Of a DNA stretch of 25,698 nucleotides, positions 1 to 13,785 are shown one piece after another (within the stretch, counting starts at the first letter, position 1; each line of letters starts with the position of its first letter). Position numbers and translations under genes: made by a program. Below the pieces are notes generated by a model that saw only the letters and a list, made by a program, of their open reading frames with translations, did not search any database and was not told where the DNA came from. Source of the DNA: a virus; IMG/VR virus record IMGVR_UViG_3300044675_003504, positions 1-25,698 of that record, one strand, 5' to 3'.

Positions 1-743
1 TCGGTAGGCAGATTGCCAGTTGTTGCACCCTTGGCAACATAAAGTTTTGCGCCATAGGTAACAAGTTCATTAATTTTGTATGCAGTTCCACCGCTGTAGG
101 CACCAATAAATTTGATACCAGAGTTCATTAGGCTCCAGTAAGTGGCATTTGTTGGTATGTTGCCAGTGCTGGTCAGAATATTGATGTAAACGTTACCGCC
201 GTAAGAAACTACGTCGCCAGGAAGATATGTTGTGCCGTTAGCGTAGTTACCTAAACCACGGATACCCTCTGTAAGAATATCCCAGTAGGTGGCATTTGTT
301 GGTACGTTTCCTGTTGTAAGTTGCTTAGCAATATAAGACTTTGCACCATAGGTGACAATGTCATTCATCTGATAGGCAGTAGCCCCTGAATAACTTCCTT
401 CGTACTGAATACCGTCAGCAAATTGTGACCAGTAAGTAGCATTTGGAGGAAGGTTGCCAGTTGTATCGGCAATAGCAATATAAACAATACCGCCGTAAGC
501 AACGCCATCGCCTACTTGGTATGTTGTTGCGTTGTTGTATTCGCCCTCAAACTTGAGGCCTGAAATCATCAGTGCCCAGTAGTTAGTGTCTGTTGGAGTG
601 TGTGCTGCTTCTGCTAGTGTGTAGGTGTAGATGTAGACGTTACCGCCATACTTGACAATATCGTTTACTTCGTAAACGGTTGCTGAGTTATATTCTCCCG
701 CCCAATAAAAGCGAAGTTTTCCCAGATCGATAATCTGTGTCAT
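1..743 (-). CDS. Tail-fibre-like protein of tandem carbohydrate-binding-type repeats (3' end outside window)
   Basis: The minus-strand frame is open from ATG at 743 to the left edge, so the C-terminus is missing (247 codons visible). After a short N-terminus (MTQIIDLGKL) the protein is a chain of ~49-residue repeats. Each has the pattern G-x-Y-x3-T-x-Y-x2-x-D-x-V-x-Y-G-x2-x-Y, then TTGN(L/I/V)P and NATYW. The YW that closes each unit recurs every 147 bp, near nt 573, 426, 279 and 132. Four units are complete and a fifth is cut by the edge. The Tyr/Trp pattern resembles chitin/cellulose-binding modules of the CBM5/12 type that tail fibres and glycosidases carry. Similar single modules sit inside the 1719-aa fibre of this window. 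It is the last visible gene of the fibre operon, one base after the preceding stop. Glycan binding at the host surface is inferred; a catalytic domain could follow outside the window. Confidence 0.75.
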   Translation of the reverse strand, partial: MTQIIDLGKLRFYWAGEYNSATVYEVNDIVKYGGNVYIYTYTLAEAAHTPTDTNYWALMISGLKFEGEYNNATTYQVGDGVAYGGIVYIAIADTTGNLPPNATYWSQFADGIQYEGSYSGATAYQMNDIVTYGAKSYIAKQLTTGNVPTNATYWDILTEGIRGLGNYANGTTYLPGDVVSYGGNVYINILTSTGNIPTNATYWSLMNSGIKFIGAYSGGTAYKINELVTYGAKLYVAKGATTGNLPT

Positions 744-744
744 A

Positions 745-981
745 TTACACTACCTCCAACAGTAGGCGAGTTTTGGCGTTTGAGTTCCAATCAAAATTTA
801 ATGTATTACGAGTAAACAACCACTGCTTGTAGTCATCTTCTCGCAAAAGGTCTGCATCTGGAACACGTACAGGGCTTCCATCATTGATTTTTTCTACAGT
901 CAAGCGTGCAGTATCGACATCGTACCTAAACCCGTAAAAGGTCTGGTTGGCGATATCGTCAATGCTAGGAAAAACTGCCAT
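745..981 (-). CDS. Small structural-region protein, 78 aa, unknown function
   Basis: A 78-aa soluble protein (MAVFPSIDDIANQTFYGFRY...) with no signal peptide, membrane segment or recognisable motif. It is Asp- and Arg-rich and contains a central KQWLFTRNTLNFDW stretch. It lies one base upstream of the CBM-repeat gene and one base downstream of the 194-aa gene, in the same orientation. Genes of this size occur among the fibre genes of actinophages, so a role as a small virion or fibre-attachment component is plausible. That rests on position alone; I do not recognise the family. Confidence 0.7.
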   Translation of the reverse strand: MAVFPSIDDIANQTFYGFRYDVDTARLTVEKINDGSPVRVPDADLLREDDYKQWLFTRNTLNFDWNSNAKTRLLLEVV

Positions 982-982
982 G

Positions 983-1567
983 TTAGTTTACACCTTCCTG
1001 TACAGATATTACCACATCAAAGGCGTTTTCTACCCCTGAAATAGCATACAATCTATCTGTAGCAACTATTGAAAATGGGTTTTCAATAATTTCTAGTTTT
1101 GCTCCATTTTCAACTCTGACATCTTTGGCTAGATAAAAAATAGTATCTGCGGCTGTTGCTAATCCGACTGGGCTGACCGCAGTTGAGGATACGTTAGCGT
1201 TGGTTTTAGCGTATCTAAAAGTTGTAGTTGTTGGCACTGAAGTAATCGTATAAGTGCCGTTAAAGGTGGCGTCTACACCAGATATAACCACACTGTCTCC
1301 AGCAAAAAGGTTGTGAACGGCAGAAGTTGTTAGGGTTGCTACGTTTGAGGTCAGCGCCTTATTTGAGACAGAGGCTGTTACGCTCTTTTTTACGTAGACA
1401 GAAACAGGCAAAATCCCACCTGTTCTATTGGCAACTTGAAGCCCAGAGACGACAGACTTCTTCGTAGCGGTATAAAGTAATTGCTCCGAATCTCCTACAT
1501 TTCTTACTGCTGTAGTAGATAAAACGCCACCGATATCTGTGGCTGACTTATTAGCGTATCCTGGCAT
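983..1567 (-). CDS. Virion-type beta-sandwich protein with an inserted Ig-like module, 194 aa
   Basis: The ends of this protein (residues ~1-65 and ~134-194) read as one small all-beta domain: an N-terminal half with LLYTATKKSVVSGLQVANRT and a C-terminal half with DRLYAISGVENAFDVVISV. Between them lies a Thr/Val/Ser-rich module (~66-133) with HNLFAGDSVVISGVDATFNG and TYTITSVPTTTTF. Such modules are shared by many unrelated phage structural proteins and look immunoglobulin-like. The start is ATG at 1567 with AGGT about 10 bases upstream. The neighbouring 108-aa protein looks like a related domain without the insert. A decoration or fibre-accessory role is inferred from the fold type and operon position. 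Confidence 0.72.
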   Translation of the reverse strand: MPGYANKSATDIGGVLSTTAVRNVGDSEQLLYTATKKSVVSGLQVANRTGGILPVSVYVKKSVTASVSNKALTSNVATLTTSAVHNLFAGDSVVISGVDATFNGTYTITSVPTTTTFRYAKTNANVSSTAVSPVGLATAADTIFYLAKDVRVENGAKLEIIENPFSIVATDRLYAISGVENAFDVVISVQEGVN

Positions 1568-1578
1568 TTTTACCTAAC

Positions 1579-1905
1579 CTATACATCTAACTGGTCTATG
1601 CCAGCAATTATGAAGGAAACATTTGCGGTGCTTGCCTGAACACGAATAACGTCAGTGCTAATAACAGGAAAGCGAATAGTCTCATAAGTATTAGAAATAG
1701 TAAGTGGCAGGTTGTAGGCAACATAGCCACGACCACTTTCTGTATCAGAGCCTAAAGGTGAGACCCAGACGGAGATAAGAGCATTTTCTGTATTTGATTT
1801 ATTTGTTGCAATAACAGAAATAAGAAAAGTGCTGTCGCTTGTGAAAGCAGTATTAGCGGAGTTAGCAGCAGGATTGACAATTGCTAAGCGTTCAATCGCA
1901 GGCAT
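1579..1905 (-). CDS. Small beta-rich structural-type protein, 108 aa
   Basis: A 108-aa protein rich in Ser, Thr, Val and Asn. It starts MPAIERLAIVNPAANSANTA and continues as alternating hydrophobic/polar strands (FLISVIATNKS, ALISVWVSPLG, ETIRFPVISTDVIRV) to a C-terminal FIIAGIDQLDV. The layout resembles the two flanks of the neighbouring 194-aa protein without its inserted module, so the two may be paralogues. The start ATG has AGGAG about 7-8 bases upstream. Its start lies one base beyond the stop of the 219-aa fibre gene. A virion surface or fibre accessory role is inferred from neighbours; no catalytic motif is visible. Confidence 0.72.
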   Translation of the reverse strand: MPAIERLAIVNPAANSANTAFTSDSTFLISVIATNKSNTENALISVWVSPLGSDTESGRGYVAYNLPLTISNTYETIRFPVISTDVIRVQASTANVSFIIAGIDQLDV

Positions 1906-1906
1906 A

Positions 1907-2724
<818 letters not shown>

Positions 2725-2731
2725 CTCTCTC

Positions 2732-3630
2732 CTATGCCGTCGCTAACGCAATTTTTCCAGCATTACCAACAGCAACTGCGCTGTTAGCAAGTTTCACAAC
2801 TGCATTAATATTTGTTGTTCCAAAAGAAGAACTTCTTTGGGTCCAACCAGAGCCATTAAAAGATGTGGCAAGTGTTCCAGAGTTACCACAAGCAACATAG
2901 GAATCTGAGTCATATGAAACATCTAAAATATCTGATGTTCCAAATGAAGAAGTCTGTAAAGTCCAATCTGTTCCATTTTCAGAAGTTGTCAGTTTTCCGT
3001 TTTGACCTGTTGCTACATAAACTGAACCACCGCGAACTACAGAGTAGATGTTTGAAGCACCAAAAGACGAGACTCTTTGAGTCCAAGTTAAGCCATCTGT
3101 AGATGTTGCTAGTTTTCCTGAATTACCTACAGCCACATATAAACTGTTTGTAGCAGTAATGTCTTGAATAAAAGATGTACCAAATGAAGAACTTCTCAGT
3201 GTCCAAGTTATTGTGTCAGTAGATGTTGCCAATTTTCCATCTGCTCCTACTGCAACGTATAGTCCAGCACCTGAAGAGTAGGTAAATCCAGCAACTGCAC
3301 TTGTTCCAAAAGGAGATGTTCTTTGAGTCCAAGCAAGTCCATTAGTTGAGAAGGCAATCTTTCCAGAGTTACCTCCAGCCAAGTGGATATTATTTACATA
3401 TGCCACAGACTGGATTCCAGTAATCCCAAAAGAAGAAGTTCTTAGAGTCCAAGAAGTAGCATTTGTTGATGTAGCAAGTTTTCCATCATTGCCAACAGCA
3501 ACAAATAAAGTTCCATTGTGTGTAAGGTCATTGATATTGCTTGACCCAAAAGGTGAGGTCTGTTGAGACCATGAGGATGCGGTAAAAGGGATTTCTACAG
3601 CGTTGTAAATTCCATGTTGAGCAATAAGCA

Positions 3631-3631
<1 letters not shown>
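2732..3631 (-). CDS. Seven-repeat beta-propeller (BNR/Ycf48-like) virion protein
   Basis: The protein consists of seven repeats of ~41 residues, each opening with W(S/T)-x2-x-S-(S/P)-FG and containing (V/C)G-N/A-x-GK-x-(A/T)-x-ST. This matches BNR/Ycf48-like propellers and predicts a seven-bladed disc. Propellers in phage fibres usually form receptor-binding or scaffold knobs. I start it at ATG 3631-3629, which overlaps the preceding stop as TAATG and has GGTGA upstream, the same coupling seen at the terminase and at the 57-aa membrane gene here. A longer form from ATG 3661 adds ten residues ([10 protein letters not shown]) but lacks a clear ribosome site. The strong mutual similarity of the repeats points to recent duplication. 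Confidence 0.82.
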
Positions 3632-11168
<7,537 letters not shown>

Positions 11169-11335
11169 TAGCGCTCCAAGTTACTAGTTCTCGACAAAGG
11201 ATGAACGAGATATAATCGACAGGTCTTTGTATATTTTACGGCTTTTTACGCACCTCTACTTAAGAGTTAGCGCACAAATACCACAACTTAACTAAGTCTA
11301 CTGTCAAATTATAGGCCCTTATTGTAGTTTCTTAC
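11169..11335. promoter_or_regulatory. Intergenic leader of the fibre operon with possible minus-strand promoter
   Basis: This 167-base spacer separates the metallophosphoesterase stop from the giant fibre start and codes for nothing obvious. On the minus strand TTGACA (11302-11307) is a perfect -35 box, but the hexamer 18 bases on, TGGTAT, is a poor -10. A 12-base palindrome lies at 11287-11298. The other clear element is the fibre gene's GGAG. I see no strong hairpin with a U-tract, so read-through from the upstream genes is possible. Confidence 0.3.
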
Positions 11336-12574
11336 CTATCTTTTGATTCTTAAAATGCTCAAATCCCGCCTTGGGTCATAGTCTCCGCCAATAACCATAG
11401 TCAAAACTCCAGGGTGCGAATCAAGACCTCTCCTGTCTTTGAACCACCCAGACCCGCCATCAAGGGTAGGGCATTGTGCCCAAAAACGAGTACCAATATC
11501 TAAAGAATTAAAATGGTGATAGTGCCCAGAGAGCCAAACATCGCAGTTGCCTAGAGGAGTTTGGCCTACAGCCTGTCCAGATAGGTAATTTATAACATTT
11601 TTTCCGCTTATTTGGTGTCCGTGAAAAAGACCAAGCATTGTTCCGTTGATGTCTACAGATAAAGTTTGATTTCCTGGAGAAGGAAATCTAAACTCAATAT
11701 GACCCAGATTAGGGTTTTCTGCACAAGCATCTTGAACAGCACTTGCAATTTCTACGTTCCAACCATCGGCTGGGTCTACGGCTACATCACGAGTAACTTC
11801 GTCATGGTTTCCATTAACTACTGGAACTATGATGCGGTCAGCCAGTGGTGCAAATGCTTTGATTTGCTCCATAAGTATGCGTCGTGCCACACGAGTTTGC
11901 TCTGTCATACCTAAGTCAGAAGCGTATTGACTCTGTAATTTTCCCTTCTGAGAAGTATTACCCTCAACGTGGTCTCCAAGTAGAGGTATAACAACGGTAC
12001 CGATATTTCTTCCTATTTTACGAAGTTCTTTTAATCTGTGGATGGATTCATCTGTCATCTGCATAACCCTGTCAACAAATTCTGGAGTTCCTCCTGTAGG
12101 AGTCTTTTTACCAATCTGCTGATCACTTACTGCAAAAACATAAGCCAACTCTCCATTAGTTGTTTTAGGTTTTGAACTAGGACGCCATTTTTTAATTTCG
12201 CCTACAAGTTGCTCTAAATCAAGTTCTTTTTCTCTGAGTACAAGACCTATAGGCTTAAGGCTGACTCTTGCTGCTTCAAGAAAATCTCCAGCGTGATTTT
12301 GCCATCTTGATTTTCGTAGGGAAACAATCTCCCAAGAGTTGGGGTCTAAATCAAATTCTTTTAGAATTTCTGCGGCATCTGGTATTTCACCAGCAGGTCT
12401 TGGTTTTGAAACTACAAACCCACCAGACTCATCTATCTCCATGCGAGGTCGCCATGCTTCTGGAGTATTGGTTGCTCTTATGTCAGAGCCATTGGGTCCA
12501 GGACTAATTAGTGAAACTAAACGCTCTGCAAAAGACTCATCCTGTGGTTTAGACTTTTTAGAGTTATCAGTCAT
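11336..12574 (-). CDS. Calcineurin-like metallophosphoesterase (Mre11/SbcD-type), 412 aa
   Basis: A metal-dependent phosphoesterase core follows a ~140-residue N-terminal extension. Motifs in order: D151-x-Q153 in FAVSDQQIGK, GDHVEG 200-205, GNHDE 255-259, FHGH 317-320 and GHYHH 350-354. This is the dimetal signature of the calcineurin/Mre11 family, except that motif I has Gln where cellular enzymes have His (DxH). Phage relatives probably act as DNA nucleases or phosphodiesterases; the substrate here cannot be read from sequence. The N-terminal half (WEIVSLRKSRWQNHAG) may be a DNA- or partner-binding extension. The gene starts two bases after the stop of the 99-aa gene, so the two are probably co-translated. 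Confidence 0.85.
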   Translation of the reverse strand: MTDNSKKSKPQDESFAERLVSLISPGPNGSDIRATNTPEAWRPRMEIDESGGFVVSKPRPAGEIPDAAEILKEFDLDPNSWEIVSLRKSRWQNHAGDFLEAARVSLKPIGLVLREKELDLEQLVGEIKKWRPSSKPKTTNGELAYVFAVSDQQIGKKTPTGGTPEFVDRVMQMTDESIHRLKELRKIGRNIGTVVIPLLGDHVEGNTSQKGKLQSQYASDLGMTEQTRVARRILMEQIKAFAPLADRIIVPVVNGNHDEVTRDVAVDPADGWNVEIASAVQDACAENPNLGHIEFRFPSPGNQTLSVDINGTMLGLFHGHQISGKNVINYLSGQAVGQTPLGNCDVWLSGHYHHFNSLDIGTRFWAQCPTLDGGSGWFKDRRGLDSHPGVLTMVIGGDYDPRRDLSILRIKR

Positions 12575-12576
12575 TT

Positions 12577-12876
12577 TTAGTTACCAGTTTTTGTCTTTTG
12601 GATGGCTTTCCTTATTTCACTATTCTTTCCAATAAAACAACGACACTGCTTGCTTCTATGAAGTCTTACAGAAGCAAATGCTATGTCATACCCTTCTGTT
12701 AGTAAAATCTCATGTATCGCTCTATTGGAGATTCCACTAGGCTTAGATGGCGTTGACATAATTACATCTAACGCTGTCTTGTCTTTTTCATTAAGTCCGC
12801 TGAGTATTTTTGAAATACCGCAAGGCAGTCCAGGTGCTGAAGGCTCTAACTTATCAAGTCTTTCTGCAAGTCCCAT
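12577..12876 (-). CDS. Small putative DNA-binding (helix-turn-helix-like) protein, 99 aa
   Basis: The middle of this 99-aa protein reads as a compact helical domain (SNRAIHEILLTEGYDIAFAS) followed by a basic VRLHRSKQCRCF segment. That is the layout of a small winged-helix or HTH DNA-binding protein. AGGTGAGAT lies just upstream of the ATG at 12876. Its gene directly precedes the metallophosphoesterase with a two-base gap, a pairing I associate with actinophages, so it may guide or regulate that enzyme. Inverted repeats at 12900-12925 and 12933-12945 lie immediately upstream and could be its own operators. The HTH assignment is by pattern only. Confidence 0.68.
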   Translation of the reverse strand: MGLAERLDKLEPSAPGLPCGISKILSGLNEKDKTALDVIMSTPSKPSGISNRAIHEILLTEGYDIAFASVRLHRSKQCRCFIGKNSEIRKAIQKTKTGN

Positions 12877-12899
12877 ATCTCACCTTTTCTTGTAATCAC

Positions 12900-12925
12900 A
12901 ACAATGCTTATAAAGAAGCATTGTT
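12900..12925. promoter_or_regulatory. Perfect 10-bp inverted repeat (AACAATGCTT/AAGCATTGTT)
   Basis: The arms 12900-12909 and 12916-12925 are perfect reverse complements around a six-base loop, 24 bases upstream of the 99-aa gene's ATG. On the minus strand no U-tract follows, so it is a poor intrinsic terminator. An operator or a 5'-UTR hairpin is more likely. It lies next to a second palindrome at 12933-12945. Confidence 0.55.
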
Positions 12926-12932
12926 TAGTGAC

Positions 12933-12945
12933 TGTTAGTCTAACA
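12933..12945. promoter_or_regulatory. Palindrome TGTTAG-T-CTAACA, operator candidate
   Basis: Six-base arms form perfect inverted repeats around one central base, eight bases beyond the 10-bp hairpin. A minus-strand TACAAT (one mismatch from the -10 consensus) lies just upstream, so a regulator bound here would sit at the expected transcription start of the 99-aa/metallophosphoesterase unit. Confidence 0.4.
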
Positions 12946-13013
12946 AGAAAATGTATTGTATGTATTAACTTACAGGGTGTGTCTTACTTGTCTTTTTGTA
13001 TATTTATATAGTA

Positions 13014-13361
13014 TTATGCTGTACGCTTTTTAGATGCTCTTACTGGTTTTTTATCTAATGATTCTTGATGAGACTGAACCATAATCATAACTAACTCTTT
13101 AATTATTTTAAGTTCTGTTGAATTACCCTCAGTATTTTTCTCTACCCTGTTAACTTTATCTGCCAATGAGCCTCCATCATTTGGCCAAAGTTGATATTCA
13201 ACTTTACCCATTCTGTCTGATAGGGTTCTGCCATTCTCGTCTGTTCCTATAGCATCGTCTATACGCTTAGCAACTTTATACATTGCAAAGAAAAAACTGC
13301 CTATAGCGGTTGCAGCACCGATAGAGAACAAGACTGTAGAAAGCATCATATTATCTGACAT
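13014..13361 (-). CDS. One-helix membrane protein with coiled-coil tail (holin-like candidate), 115 aa
   Basis: Residues ~8-28 (STVLFSIGAATAIGSFFFAM) form one transmembrane helix. A charged, probably helical/coiled-coil segment follows with KVEYQLWPNDGGSLADKVNR, and the C-terminus is strongly basic (KKPVRASKKRTA). The LWPNxGxSLxDxVxR pattern is frequent in small actinophage membrane proteins of the DUF2746-like type, often placed near lysis genes. A role in lysis or membrane attachment is possible, but no endolysin is visible in the window. No clear Shine-Dalgarno precedes the ATG. Overlapping inverted repeats start six bases upstream and may control it. Confidence 0.7.
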   Translation of the reverse strand: MSDNMMLSTVLFSIGAATAIGSFFFAMYKVAKRIDDAIGTDENGRTLSDRMGKVEYQLWPNDGGSLADKVNRVEKNTEGNSTELKIIKELVMIMVQSHQESLDKKPVRASKKRTA

Positions 13362-13554
13362 GGGATGACTATTTCTCTAGTAGGGAATAGTCACTATTGT
13401 TCCATAGTTGAATATAACTTATTTTTTAATTTTATGCATCTAGTGGGTTTCGGCAGACTTTTTTCCTCTAAGGATGTATAGTCTCCTTATTGACGAAATG
13501 ACACAAATTCGCCAAAAACTGCTTATATATTTTGGCTAAGGGGAAGGAATAGTT
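13362..13554. promoter_or_regulatory. Divergent control region between the membrane protein and the replication genes
   Basis: This 193-base stretch separates divergent transcription units. At its left end are nested inverted repeats: GACTATT at 13367-13373, AATAGTC at 13386-13392 and ACTATT at 13393-13398, i.e. three copies of one half-site. On the plus strand TATAGT (13477-13482) preceded by TG makes an extended -10 candidate. It overlaps a 21-codon frame (ATG 13474, stop TAA 13537-13539) with AAGG before it, a possible leader peptide. A purine-rich AAGGGGAAGG serves the GTG at 13555. Promoter assignment is by eye only. Confidence 0.4.
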
Positions 13555-13785
13555 GTGGAAATTACTCAACAAAAACGAATGAGCATAAGAGCCACGGCTA
13601 TTAGATATGGGATTCCTCCACGAGTTGTTTCACGGGCAATTTGGTGTGGGGAATTATCGGCAATCAGGACCACCACAGAAACTGGCAGAGAACGCATTTA
13701 TATTTTGAATGACGATGCTGAGAAATGGTTTAACTCCCTTGCTCTTCCTGCTGACACTTCTGTTTCTGTTGGTGGTGCTGAATGA
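13555..13785 (+). CDS. Helix-turn-helix DNA-binding protein (excisionase/MerR-like), 76 aa
   Basis: A 76-aa basic protein. Residues ~9-60 (RATAIRYGIPPRVVSRAIWCGELSA, then TETGRERIYILNDDAEKWF) have the order of the HTH_17/excisionase family: a recognition helix followed by a small wing carrying an Arg. Such proteins act as excisionases, replication regulators or repressors. The start is GTG at 13555 with AAGGGGAAGG upstream; an internal ATG at 13579 would drop eight residues and lacks a ribosome site. Its TGA overlaps the primase ATG as ATGA, so it is translationally coupled to the replication protein. That argues for a role in replication initiation or its control at least as much as in excision. 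Confidence 0.75.
   Translation: MEITQQKRMSIRATAIRYGIPPRVVSRAIWCGELSAIRTTTETGRERIYILNDDAEKWFNSLALPADTSVSVGGAE

Noticed and set aside
11205-11220. Plus-strand TATAAT promoter in the fibre leader
   Set aside because: The hexamer is perfect but has no -35 partner at suitable distance and no plus-strand gene downstream for more than 2 kb.
12900-12925. Intrinsic terminator for the upstream membrane-protein gene
   Set aside because: The stem is perfect but no U-run follows in the minus-strand direction; kept only as a regulatory inverted repeat.
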